DNA of 64,000 nucleotides from Tribonema minus (GCA_017506865.1 JAFCMP010000138.1:118197-182196); one strand, 5' to 3'. Counted from the stretch's first letter, positions 32,401 through 41,000 are shown. Program-made: numbers and translations. Notes: generated from the letters alone by a model not told the origin.

Positions 32401-33366
32401 TGTGGGGCCCAGTGTCAGTGCTCGGATGCCGCAGCAGTACCGTCACCGCCGCTGCCGCCGCCGTTGGCGGACGACGCCGATGCTCAGCAGCAGCGCTCTA
32501 ATGCAGCAGCAGCGGAACGCCCGGCGGCGGCGGCAGCGACGGCGACGGCGGCGGCGACGAAGCTGCAGCAGCGGGCGCGGGCGGTGGTGGAGGGGCCGGA
32601 ATCGCGCGGCATGTACCAGTGGTTGGCGGGCAGCGATGGCGGCAGCGGCGCGGCGGTAGCTGCGGCGGCGGCGCTGTTTAGGTTCACCGGCCAGGGGCTG
32701 TACGGCCTGCGGTCGGCGCAGCTGCGGGCGCGGCACGGCGTGGATTTGGACGCCGTGAACGCGGCAATAGCGCAGGTGCGGGGTGACGCTCTGTCGCTAA
32801 CATGTTAACCTGGAGCCTTCTACTAGTAGTGTGCAAGCAGGGCCCAGAGTTGCTGAGATCTGTTATGCGAGCGAGCTGCCCCCCCCCCGGGGGTGAACAA
32901 CGCGGGGGGTTCTGTTTGCCAGCATGGCATTGGCATTGGCCAATTGTGCAACTTCAATCAAACATTCCTCCATAACATGTGCACAAGCAGGTGCTGCTTT
33001 CGTGCAGTGTCCAAACGAAGAAAACCTTTGTGGATGAATGAAGTGAAACGGCTGAAAGGCACACATGTCCGGACTCCAGATTCATTCACCCCCCCCCGCA
33101 CCCCCGCCCGCCCCCCTATGCAGGCAATCAACACCGCAGGTGGCGGGTTCATAACGACCGAGGAGGTGCCAATGGCATCAAGCTATGGCAAAGAAGCGGA
33201 GCACAGTGCGCAAGCAGAAGAGGCTGGGGAGAATGTTGTTGCGCTGCAGTGGGCTCTTGGGGGGGAGACAACACTAGAGATGGCATGGCCAGGCATTGTG
33301 GAGCACACGTTGCGCATTGTCAAGCGCGACCTTAGCTACATCACAGGGTGCAACTGCCGCGTCTAG
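19332..33366 (+). CDS. CobW/COG0523 (ZNG1-type) metallochaperone GTPase, 10 exons
   Basis: This G3E-family GTPase is expected to hand zinc or another metal to a client enzyme. Exons, all in phase: 19332-19517, 19850-19969, 20687-20749, 21730-21868, 22883-23029, 23514-23575, 24175-24372, 25222-25294, 31991-32775 and 33124-33366. Motifs: Walker [10 protein letters not shown] (residues about 31-39), the metal-binding CXCC motif GGCFCC, guanine-specificity NKVD, and a CobW C-terminal domain ([11 protein letters not shown] ... AVFNLSGRR). A His-rich stretch ([15 protein letters not shown]) after that domain could bind metal. The gene reaches about 670 aa, longer than most relatives, due to a Gly/Ala-rich insert and a C-terminal extension. 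The last exon ([15 protein letters not shown]...) joins in phase but is inferred. Without it the frame stops at 32808. Intron 8 holds a 5.5-kb antisense retroelement. Confidence 0.88.
20013..20110 (+). repeat. Dispersed intronic repeat, copy 3
   Basis: AATGGAAACAAACCACAAGATCG, then TAGAGCTCTAGGTGACAAGG and CGCCGCTGCTGCAGTCATTGG. It is nearly full length relative to the copy at 31380 and lies in CobW intron 2. Confidence 0.75.
21230..21775 (+). repeat. Acceptor-side tandem array before CobW exon 4
   Basis: Units headed by GTGTAACCGCAGACGAGCGG begin at 21317, 21444, 21582 and 21718 (spacing 127, 138, 136), with a partial unit before them. Only the last continues into the conserved exon ([18 protein letters not shown]). 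Translated, the earlier units read [32 protein letters not shown] and [16 protein letters not shown], so they are decayed copies of the exon start with acceptor. Units 2 and 3 read TTTGTAAGC/TTCGTAAGC, a donor-like string, where the true exon has TTCGGCAAGC. Confidence 0.9.
21958..22105. repeat. GGC/AGC trinucleotide-rich tract in CobW intron 4
   Basis: About 150 bases of imperfect GGCGGTGGC and AGCAGC triplets. It opens Gly-, Ala- and Arg-rich frames that I judge non-coding. Confidence 0.8.
22640..22700 (+). repeat. Acceptor-side exon copy truncated into telomere repeats (CobW intron 4)
   Basis: GCGCCGTCGCTCGACAGGGGCTG at 22638-22660 matches the true acceptor and first exon bases at 22867-22889. 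In this copy the exon sequence stops after GGGGCTG and continues as TAACCCTAACCCTAGCC (22661-22677), then AATCCTAACCCTGCC (22686-22700). Confidence 0.85.
23047..23098. repeat. Interstitial telomere repeat (TTAGGG) cluster
   Basis: GGTTAGGTTTAGGGTTAGGG and continuation at 23046-23072, then GGTCAGGGTTAGGGTTATC at 23082-23100. It starts 17 bases after the donor of CobW exon 5. The orientation is opposite to the CCCTAA copies near 22661. Confidence 0.85.
23378..23500. repeat. (CTG/CCG)n tract before CobW exon 6
   Basis: About 120 bases of CTG and CCG triplets that end 11 bases before the CCCTCAG acceptor of exon 6 ([20 protein letters not shown]). It occupies the place of the polypyrimidine tract, as in the last arsenate-reductase intron. 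Confidence 0.85.
24060..24220 (+). repeat. Acceptor-side exon-edge pair before CobW exon 7
   Basis: CTGCTGCAG plus GGCGCAGACGTCGAGGGCGG begins at 24077 and the true exon (GGCGCGGACGTCGAGGGCGT) begins at 24175, 98 bases apart. The first copy keeps GTCTCGCACGAGGCCGTGAC with a one-base shift and then diverges. Confidence 0.9.
25336..25490 (-). mobile_element. 5'-truncated 3' end of the retroelement
   Basis: On the minus strand this reads the last codons and 3' UTR of the element (GGCGTTTGAGTGGTTGTCGT ... GCGCCCTGAGCGAGAATCAATAA). The same sequence recurs at 25636-25760 as the end of the long copy, so a severely truncated older insertion lies immediately downstream of the long one in tandem. Confidence 0.8.
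25744..29331 (-). CDS. Retroelement reverse transcriptase / endonuclease (pol part)
   Basis: RT motifs by residue: LDLKNAFN (catalytic D about 223), [12 protein letters not shown] (about 278-289) and YMDD (about 318-321), so the catalytic triad appears intact. A thumb-like region follows ([16 protein letters not shown] ... LPTRHGGLG). Then come about 300 residues rich in Ala, unusual as a linker. The C terminus has [17 protein letters not shown] (CCHC) and RRMDIVLP...[11 protein letters not shown] with later K residues, fitting a restriction-like endonuclease as in R2-type elements. It starts inside the end of the upstream frame. The two frames appear to be one ancestral polyprotein separated at the seven-G run at 29311-29317. 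Confidence 0.85.
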   Translation of the reverse strand: MHGHTGGLQQAARFLQPKTVAIPDDDCFAAMQSKHPPAAPGEQLHELSGMVDQLVAKAADMPAELSLLQGEGIEPETVAKLIQRASPYSGAGPSGLRYSHLQDALRTSWGRHEFAAVLTRWLQTVMREAARLPDAFWQLHGAGRLTPLAEQQEDGTAKQRPIVCGEVLQRLCTSVYVADRKDFLAELLEPDGQYGVAVSAGAEKAAMAGKLAYELGHWQFMLDLKNAFNMVFVLAAAEWVAAQLPDFLDYFIGTYVRTRPRLLFQHVDGSTRIIMSQRGFKQGDPAAPMLFCGAIAQCLKRFNEAAAAQRARRRMGAYMDDANVRTGACTLTQDDIQAVAQLKQHFAEVGLELNLTKSRALPGRGHVVTDHERQLLQQLGVQLVGDTDENQNRGAVLLGVPVGHSSFVDAWLRREAGAGGAGARFAERCARLTSPRAMFRLLRYCVVPRMTYCLRTIPTTQTAPAAKEWDRVTQWVLEHSMGLQPPGQTWRQFEQSGAHFHLAAHGPALQQARLPTRHGGLGITSACDIADAAYVAGTLQALQPALSGWAGVLQQAAPQAAADNAAEDAATQATPAAAAAAPAPAASAAATVTAAAAVASGGATAPAAATASAAGRAYGAAIPATHDAAAAGSGAAAAAQAAPAAAAAAAAHGATTPAAAAAAAAAAAPASEAAAAAAAHVAPQVASAASLTAASTAAAAGIGNTAATGPTSLRAAAAPATGAASAGGAATVPAATAAMAMAAANAAGAAPTPAAAATPLAAAATAGGTAAAPAHAAAAAVNAGAARSTPAMLQGAAAAEVARLPLMRTIATAATSLRAATGDKLEHILPPALTPLQQQPPTQQPPLRPTAGGGTGADAACVLDASALQLQCSLKRPNQSALADAVATELADKVEADLQQLPQGTQRTQALARFRSQRHMHSIGMAFLNEPMYSTTASFDGLSWQLAVKRAIGVEEQTAGCKLCGKSPGGTLHARLCQAPRVKAHDTIVHNSVKRATQRLLRQYLKTGLVDEDYTPFLGSAGPPGSRRMDIVLPADAFPVTGYDDPTRHLPLMVDVTCFEAQVASRAAKTAADPERCCRDQEAAKTTHYSGHYDQNCYKLATLAIGSFGSIGEQGRKLLEAVATEYASRMSVPGGARPKALKGIALARLRSALSAALHMAYSGRVMTHMAESRGGGHMEEDVGEDPEMPFGGGGV
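28896..31082 (-). CDS. Retroelement N-terminal zinc-finger protein part
   Basis: The first 155 residues hold a basic segment (AHKRKR) and a C2H2 finger with C127, C130, H150 and H155. A second Cys pair set follows at C185/C188 and C211/C214. After that comes a long Gly-, Ser-, Arg-rich region (residues about 270-440), likely disordered and nucleic-acid binding. A helical region follows ([37 protein letters not shown] is in this part). Meaningful sequence ends near 29318, at the seven-G run where the frame passes to the RT part. The rest of this frame to 28896 is out of register. It probably binds nucleic acid for target-primed integration. Confidence 0.75.
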   Translation of the reverse strand: MKRISWRRREARIANSESAQKCKESDLACAQAQDISTSAADGNGACQQDDGTSGSSRATGDGRAAHKRKRVQNDGWSISDQTGEGEHTGGQSAVKRSRTGHNSLEQQRLMLDDEAGGGGSADPEYKCNLCDLVVKKGMSLLSLQQRLNAHIAAKHQRKHHSGTATTFLERSDLSTSHLQTIYTECALCKNLFHANKTFRVDSSDASAGKHCRKCRPITSPAAVAATLSTTASAAPLAPDASTATATTSLPQQQPACTPIGNPYAKGPAHAQQAPAAQAGGSSSSGSSKRPERGGSSATRGGRGRSGGRGRGNGGRVRSGSNDADVSSSRATSGSRTGGGSSSGAGGGSAAGTKDSGAGNGRSSDASSRSGGASNSGSGARTQNGRGGRGSGRSSDSGGRGCGRGGRGGGGGGPRAAGAATAAAAPGPAGAAGGAGGLFTWTISTPAVAAVLDSISLDELCKLQFATTRSLARPRNRRYVGAALENAATHLLAHTMTMFVNAAREPDSAGRVQRLQRSTILHHLMPSLITSTDGAPGITRSDRIRMLARGELDRLVPALLAHARAHRRWRARQQTEAAINAYVLQCMGTRGGYSRQRVSFSPKRWRYLMMTALPPCSPNTPPLRQGNNSMSYPAWLISLWRKQPTCQQNSACYRGRELSQRRLPSSSSEQALTVEQAHRGCATATCRMRYAQAGDGMSLLLSSHGGFRPLCGRLRGCRMPSGSCMARGA
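31145..31155. repeat. Short interstitial telomere repeat
   Basis: CCTAACCCTAAG lies 6 bases outside the coding start side of the long retroelement, next to the candidate target-site repeat at 31161. Confidence 0.5.
31380..31475 (+). repeat. Dispersed intronic repeat, copy 4
   Basis: AATGGAAATAATTCAAAGATCG, then TAGAGCTCTAGGTGACAAGG, GTTAGCCGTCAGTGCCTTCC and CGCCGCTGCTGCGGCGATTG. It is the fullest copy and lies in CobW intron 8, downstream of the retroelement. Confidence 0.75.
31640..32075 (+). repeat. Three acceptor-side copies before CobW exon 9
   Basis: CAG plus GCCTCGTGCGCGCCAARGGC begins at 31810 and at 31991 (true). An older copy of the inner part (CCACGGCGCGCCGCTGTCAACC) lies at about 31645-31720. 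Unit length is about 181 bases. Each unit carries the same intron-like linker (TTGAATTTGCCTTGAAAT / TTGAACTTGCCTTGAAAT) and the CGCCGCGCTTCACGCTGCA tail. Confidence 0.9.
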
Positions 33367-34599
33367 CGGCGACGCTGCCTGATTCTGCAGTGACTGTGCA
33401 CACGCACATGTCAATACACCGCTGGTTTTTGTGACTTGCCAGGACCAGCATGATGTTTTCTCATGTGATCCAGTGATCCAGGCTATGTCCAGTGCTATGC
33501 TTCGCTGTTTTGCGTTGTGTCACATGGTCCAGTAATCTAGGCTATGTTCAAGTATTGTGCTATGTGTGATCCAGGATCTAAGCAGGCTATATACAAGTTG
33601 TATGCTACGCCGGTATGTTGTGGGTTGCCATGTACAGCATGATACGTTCTCTGTAATGCGGGTCCAGGCTATGTACAAGCATGCAGACCACGATGCTGCT
33701 CAATGGCACAAGAATGCCTCAACAAAAGTGATGGCAGTACATAATGCAAATTTCGACACGTTGAAGTGTCACATTGCTTGATGGTCTTGAGGCATGGTAA
33801 GCACATGTATTCAAATGCGCTGCAAGTCTTCGCCAATGTGCAGCGGTGCGCCAGAGTTCAGGCAATGCGGGCAAGGGACAGCGCAAAACCTCATTGCCTA
33901 CCATGGTATGCAGCAGTGCACCGGCAATCAGGCAACGCAAGCAAGGTTGCCTGCTACATTCAGCCCGTGTACAACAGAGGCATCAAGCAGGAAGCAGAAG
34001 ATTCTGTAGTCCCACTTTATGGCAGTAATCTTGTTGGTGTAAATGGAAGGCACAGTGCCGCCCTGGCCCGGAACGCAAGAACTCCGCTCTTGTGTAAGCA
34101 ACGCACACGCAGAAACACCAAGCAGCACAACGCACGCGGTGCTGCATGCAAACATACAAGTCCCATGGTCGAGGAGCTACCACCACATTGAGCCCCCCCC
34201 CCCCTCCCCCCCCTTCTTCAACCCCCGGGCATTAGTAGAAAGCGCGGGGGGTGATTGCGCACACCAGTCATGTGCATGCTGCAAATGCCTGTCGCCCTGG
34301 GCACTGCACGCAGAAGCGCCCAGCACCACCTCCCTTGGCATGTGGTTGTGCCCAACTGCCGATGCCTGAGCCTTGTTGCAGTAGTGGGTGTGCGTGTGTG
34401 GGGGAGGGGGGGTGAGCGCCGCCAGCGGTCAAATGGAGCGCCAGCACAGTCGCCCACTTTTCTGCCCGTTGCGATAGATGCAGTGGTGACGGCGGGCTGC
34501 TGCAGAGAGCTGCTGGCTCATGCGCTACAGCTGGCTCCGGCGTGCGACATTCTCCCCTCACACGCGGTGGCGGTTCGGCAGCACACCCCCTGCTACTGT
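33367..34599. other. Intergenic, convergent 3' flanks
   Basis: This lies between the CobW end and the bromodomain gene end. At 33470-33680 about four decayed units share CCAGGCTATGTNCAAG (near 33478, 33535, 33578 and 33664). From 33690 to 34600 I recognise no gene. Confidence 0.5.
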
Positions 34600-34995
34600 G
34601 GCGCCTTGTGGCTTGCTGCTGCATGCCGTGCATGCACGTGGCGGCAGCAGCAGCAGCACAGCCACTCCACCCACCGCCGCTGCTGCCGCAGCTGCCAGCG
34701 CGCGCTCACGCCGCTGCCGCCGCCGCCGCTGCCGCCGCCGCCGCCACAGCCGCTGCCAGCGCCGCCACAGCTGCTGCTGCCACTGCCAGCACCGCCACCG
34801 TCGCTGCCGCCTGCGGTTGACACCGCCGCTGCCGCCGCCACAGCCGCTGCCAGCACCGCCGCCACAGCCGCCGCCGCCGCCGCCACAGCTGCTGCCGCCG
34901 CAGCCGCCGCCAGCACCGCCGCCGCCGCCACAGCCGCTGCCAGCACTTGCGCCGTTGCCGCCGCTGCCGTTGCCGCCGCCGCCGCCACAGCTCTC
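34600..34995. repeat. Long GCC/GCT/ACA triplet-rich tract
   Basis: About 390 bases of imperfect CCGCCGCCACAGCCGCTGCC-type repeats directly after the stop codon of the bromodomain gene (minus strand). It opens long Ala, Gly and Pro frames on both strands that I consider artefacts. It may form part of the 3' UTR. Confidence 0.8.
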
Positions 34996-35000
34996 GCGTG

Positions 35001-38000
35001 TCACGACGCCTGCTGCATCATGCGCATGAGCTCCTCGTTGCTGCGCACCTCGTCGAGGTCGACCTCCGCGGACGCCTGCTCGCGCTTGCGGCGCTCCTCC
35101 TGGCGCTTGGCCTCGGCGAGCGCCTCCTCCTCCGCCTTTTTGCGCTCCGCCGCGTCCTTGCGCGCCGCCTCCGCCTCCGCGGCGCGGCGCGCCTGCTCGG
35201 CGACCTCCTCGCGCAGCTGCGCCTCGCGCGCCGCGGCGGCAGCCTGCGTTGCGCACACGACCGGCGAGCGCAGGTGTGCGGCGAGGGATGAGGGTTTCGT
35301 CAGCGACGTCGCGTCGCGGCGCCGTGTAGACGAAGCAGCGGCGAGAGAGCTGGCGCCAAACATGTGGTCTCAAGCAGCGGTGATTTTGAAGTGTCTGGCG
35401 ACTTGAATCGCAGCGATCTCATATCTGCTCCGCCGCGTCCGCCGCCTTGCGCATCGTGCTACGCTCTCACTGTGGCACCACTGCCCCTTCATAAGCAGTT
35501 CACAGACGGTCTGTGGTGAGCGCCAGCAGAGGCTGGCCGCACCCTCACTAACCCTAACCTTAACCCTAAGGCTGCCACGGCTGCACCCTCTCTCGTCGAC
35601 CCTGACGTACTCTGCGCGCACGACGTTGATGTCGTCAGCGCCCTCGCCGACCAGCCTACTCTGCAAGTACCGACCAACGTACTCTGCATGTACGTCAGCG
35701 CATGCTCTGTCAGCGCCTGCTCTCTCACCTCTGCCTCGCGGCGCATGAGCGCTTCCGCCGCCTTGCGCTCCTTGGCGCGCCGCTCGCGCTCCGCCTTCTC
35801 CTGCCGCGCGACGCTCCAGCTGTCCGCGCCCCCCTCCCCCCCCTCCTCCCCGCCCCCGTCCTCGTCCCCCAAGTTGAAGTCGTCATCATCCAGCACCTCC
35901 TCGTCATCGGACTCGCCGATCTGCAAGTCCAGAGGCGCCTCCGCTCCCGCCGCCGCCGCGGCGTGAATCACCGGCATTATCACCAGCGGCACATGCGCCT
36001 CCTCTGCCGCCGCTGCTTCCGCCGCCGCCTCTGCTGCCGCCGGCGCCGCCGCCGCAGCAGGCGACGGCGACCGCTCGCGGGCGACCTTGGGTGGACGCGT
36101 GGCGGCAGCAGCGCTCGTCTCTTCGCCGCTGTCGCGGTCTGAGGCGCTGCCGGCGGCGGCGTCCGCGTCGTCGGAGCGCCGCCGCTTGCGGCTCGCCGCC
36201 TCCGGCTGCTGCTGCTGCTGCAGCGGCGGCGGCGGCGATGGCGGCCGCGCGGGCTCCGGTGCTGGCGGTGCCGCGGGTTGAGGCGCGCTGGAGTTGATGA
36301 GGGGGGGGGGGGGGGGGGGGGGCATGAGGGGGTTGATCGATGATGCTGGATGTTGATTCGGAGACGATGCAGTCAGCACAGAATGTTTAATGGTAAACAA
36401 ACGTTTAATGGTAAAAAAATATAACAAGCGTCTCTTGCGTTGACAGTGGTGCTCTGTGTTGCAGTTTTGGTTGAGCGCTGTCGCAGCACTGCAAGTCGTT
36501 GAGCGCTGCATTCCAGACTCCGCTGACGTGCAGCAAGAACTCGCCGCGCTGTTCAGCTGCAGCGCACAACCCAGCGTACCGGCAGAGGCAGCAGCCGCAT
36601 GGAGCAAATGCACAAGGCCGGTGAGGTCAGCCTTTGACAGACGGGGCACACGCGCGCCAGCGCACGCAGCGCAAGCGTCACCGCAAAACGCTCAGGACCA
36701 ATCACGCGGATGCACCGCAGAGCGCAGAGCGCTGCTGCAGCATCACAAACACCCCACCCCCATCCCTCCACACGTGCTCACCTCGCGCCCGCCGGCGCCG
36801 GCGCCGCCGCCGCCACCGCCGCTGCCGCAGCAGCCGGCACGTGGCCCTGACTCCAGCGCGACATGAGCTCCGCCAGCTGGCGCAGGTGCGCGGGCGCGAC
36901 GGCGTCGAGGGGGACGCGGTGCACGCTGCCGTCCTCGCGCCAGCGCCGCGCGGGGACGACCTCGCGCAGCGCCTTCCAGACGGCCCACGCGAACGCGGCG
37001 TCGCGCGGCGCGTGCTGCGACTGCGCGGGCGGCGGCGGCAGCGGCGGTGGCGCGTCAGCGGCAGGCTGCGGCGCATGTGGTGACTGACGTGAATGAGCTA
37101 CTCTGTGGCCATCAAGAAGCGTGGGTGATGTTGGCATTATGAGAGGCCCGGCAGATGCGTTCCAGACGGCCCACGCGAACGCGGCGTCGCGCGGCGCGTG
37201 CTGCGACTGCGCGGGCGCGGCGGCGGCGGCGGCGGAGGCGCGTCAGGGGGAGGCTGCGGCGCATGTCATTGTGACTGACACAAGGTTGCGGCGATCAGAA
37301 GCGCGGATTTGCGGGTGAAATTATGCAAAACTCCGCAGATGCGTTCCACATGGCCTACGCGAACGCGGCGTCGCGCAACGCGTGCTGCGACTGCGCAGGC
37401 GCGGCGACGGCCGCGGCGGGGTCAGTGGGAAGGTGGTGAGCGAGATGACTGAATTAGTATGGCCAGCGGGAAGCGTGGTGGTGTTGGCGTTGCGCGAGGC
37501 CTTGCAGGTGCCATAGACGGCCCACTTGAACGCGGCGTCGCGCGGCGCGTGCTGCGACTGCGGGGGCGGACGCGGCGGCGGCGGCGCGTCAGGGGGAGGC
37601 TTCAGCACGTGTCATCGTAACTGAGACAAGGTGCGGCAACCAGAAGCGCGGGTTTGCGGGTGCTATGCAGAACTCCGCAGATGCGTTCCAGACGGCCGAC
37701 GCAAACGCGGCGTCGCGGCGGCGGAGCGGTAGTGCGGGGACGGCGTGCGAACGCATGCTGCTTGCAGCAGCGCGCTCTGTTGCATCGCGCGACGGCGGCA
37801 CACGAGGCGCGGCGCATGCTTTCACATCCCACTCTGCCGCATGAGGCGCGTGGCACCCGTGTCCTCCGCACACAGCGCACAGCCCCAGTGTATAAAACTG
37901 CTGCACTGCTAAGTGCCGCACAAAGGCCGGCGGCGCCGCACGCGCCGCACGTCGTGGCGGCACCACTGCACGCGCGCGACAGTGCGTGAGAATCACGAAT

Positions 38001-41000
38001 GCGCTGTCCCATGGCGACACAGCACTATGCGCGACGAATCGAAAGACTGCCAAACCTCGAGAGGCCGCGCCCGCTACCCCCCAATCACTACGTCGTGATG
38101 GAGCGCGCCGACGTGCTGTCCGTCAAGGTCCTCGCACGTTTCAAGAAGGCGGCAGCGACGCTCCCACTTGAAGTTAACGCTTGCGCCGAGCACTGCACGA
38201 CCGCATGAGCGCGCCGCTGCGCAACAATCACGAATGCGCTGTCCCGCGAAGATGCAGCACTACGTGCAATGACTCGAATGCCCCTCAAACCTCGACAAGC
38301 CATGCATGCATCGCTTACGCTGCCGCTGACGCGTGCTTTCGTCTGCGGCCGACTCACAGCAGCAGTGCTCAGCACATTGAAGAGCCGCGCCGCGTCCTTC
38401 ACCAGTTTGCTCCAACTTGAAGTTAACGATTGCGCCGAGCACCGCGTGCATCGCTCGCAGTGCCGAACTAACGCACGCAGCGCACCGAGGCAGCGCATTC
38501 ATCTGACTCACAGCAGCAGCGCTCAGCACCTTGAAAAGCCGCGCCGTGTCCTTCACCAGCTGCTTCATCTCCGCGTCGCTCGGCCGCGGCACGCCGTCCG
38601 CCGCCGCCGCCGCCGCTGCGCTGCCGCCGCTGCGCCGCCGCCGCTGCTGCCGCCGCCGGGCGCGTGGTACGACTGCAGCGCCTGGTGGTGCCGCGCGAGG
38701 GCGTCGTCGATGCGGCTCGACAGTTTCACCGAGTCCCTGTTGATCTCCGTGTTGGGGTCCGGCGTGAACTTGATGGCGTTGGCCACCACGAGCCGGCAGT
38801 CCGCGATGAAGTCGTCCTGAGCGCGCGCGATGTTGTTGAGGGGGGGGGGTGGGGGGGGGGGGTGGGGGGTCAGATTGCGGCTGTACGGTGCGCCAGCCGC
38901 CACGTGCCGTGTTCGCGTGCCGCTCCCATTTATGCCCCCCCCCATCTTGAAGGTTCTGGCAACAAACGGCACCTGCAGTTGAAGCGCCGCACTGAAACGG
39001 GCGTCTTTCGTGCCTTCGAGCATTGGCTGCATTTCGAGGGGTGGTTGCCGGCTTCAGCATCACATGCAGCAGCAATGCTCTGACGACGACATATCCCCTT
39101 CGCGCGCACTCATGGGACTGTGGCGGCATGTAACCAGGTGTCTTGCTTGCCTTCTCACATTGTTGACGTTGAGAAGCGGTTATTGACTTTGAGGTCACAT
39201 GCAGCAGCAAACATCGAGGCAGCAGCGTTACCCCCCCCCGCGTGCACTCACGGGACTGTGGTACGCCCTTTTGACGCTGTTGACGTTAACAAGAGGTTAC
39301 CAGCTTCAAGGTCGCATGCAGCAGCGAACATCGAGGCAGCGGCGTTTCCCCCCCGCGCGCTCTCACGGGACTGTGGCGTCATCTAACCAGGTGTCCTGCT
39401 TGCCTGTTCTCGTTGTTGGCGTTGAAAAGAGGTAGTAACCAATTTCACATGCAGCAGCAAACATCGAGGCAGCAGCGTTTCCCCCCGCGTGCACTCACGG
39501 GACTGTGGTACGCCCCCTTGTCCAGGCGCTTCCGGATCGTCCCAAAGTCCATGGGGCTCTTGATGACGCTGGGGTAGTTGGGAATGCCGTCGCGCGCGGG
39601 GTCAACTGGAATCCGGAACCACCTGTTAACCTCCGGCGACTCCCAGAGGCTGCGGAGCATAGAGTGGCACGCCTGCGCAGCGCGCGGTGGGGGGGCAGGC
39701 GGCAGATGCATTAGAGTTGAAGTTCATAAATGGTGTTGCACTTGAAGTTTGTCCGCGCTGTACTGGGATCGATGTGCAAGGAAACCGCCTGAATACCTCC
39801 GGCGACTCCCAGAGGCTGCGGAGCATAGAGTGGCATGCCTGTCGCAGCGCGCGGTCGGGGGGGGAGGGGCATGGCGGGCGGCGGTTAAAGTTGAAGTTCA
39901 TGCGGTGTTGCACTTGAAGTTTGTGCGCGATGTACTGGAATCGATGTCAAGGGTCACGGCGGGCGGCGCGTTCAAGTTGAAGCTCATGAAGTGTTACACT
40001 TGAAGTTTTTGCGCGATGTGCTGGGATTGGTGTTTGAAGCCAGCTGTTGCGCCGGTTGCTGCAGCGCGAAGGTAGGAATGTATACCCCAACACTGTGTGC
40101 ACCCCACCTCAAACACTGCGTATTGTAAATGGGACCCCCAGCATCTGTGTGAGAGAAGAAAAAGAAGAGCGGAGCGTCTCAACCTCGGCCAATCTTTGTT
40201 ACCACAATTGTGCCCGTCAGCCACACCAATTGGTGCCAAACGCGGCGCCGTCATTGAAGTTTTCTAAGCAGTGCTCAGTCGTGGGTGAGCGTTTGCGCCG
40301 CATAGCTGCTACCTGATGGGCCTTCGACCTACTGCTCTGATGGTGCTGTATCACTTGCAGCGTCAGCGCTGAGTGAGCGTCACGCGCTGCTGCGTCCACG
40401 TGCGACGGACGATTGACGCAGTGCGTGCCGCACACGCCGCACGTGGTGCTGCAGACAGCGCAGCTCTGACACTGCACACTAGTGGCTAGCGTTGAAGGTC
40501 TAAATGCACAAACTTACAGCAGGTGCGCGATGTCGAAGAAGCATGGTCTGCCGCGGCCGGCCGGTGACTCGCACAACTTCCGCCTGCACACAGACTACCT
40601 GGCCAAGGCTGCCTAACCCTGACCCTAACCCTAACCCCATTGTTTCCCTGCCATGGAAAGCTAGCAACTGAGACTGTATGAAGACTACAGTATGCCACAA
40701 CAATTCCTCCTCATGGGTATGCATACCTTCAGCCACGGCGGCTTCTGCGCTGAACTGGGCGCACCCCCTTTCTTTTTCTGGGATGCCACCGCGCCATTGC
40801 CGCCGCCGCCGCCGCCGCCCAACCCGCCACCGCCACGCTCCGCTGCTGCCGCCGCCGCGCCTGCTGCTGCGCGGGTGCGCCGTGTGAGCAGTGTGCTTGC
40901 GGAGCTACTGCGTTATGGCGCATGATGACTGCGCAGCGCAACCGCAAGAGCACACACGCGCCGCAGCCCAAGCACAGCATGCAGTGTCCGCTGCTGCTGC

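Noticed and set aside
33470-33680. CRISPR-like array
   Set aside because: The repeats are short, diverged and unevenly spaced, and the context is eukaryotic intergenic DNA.
34558-35373. Long Gly/Ala/Arg frames over the GCC-rich tract
   Set aside because: Pure triplet-repeat translation on both strands, lying after the real stop codon of the bromodomain gene.
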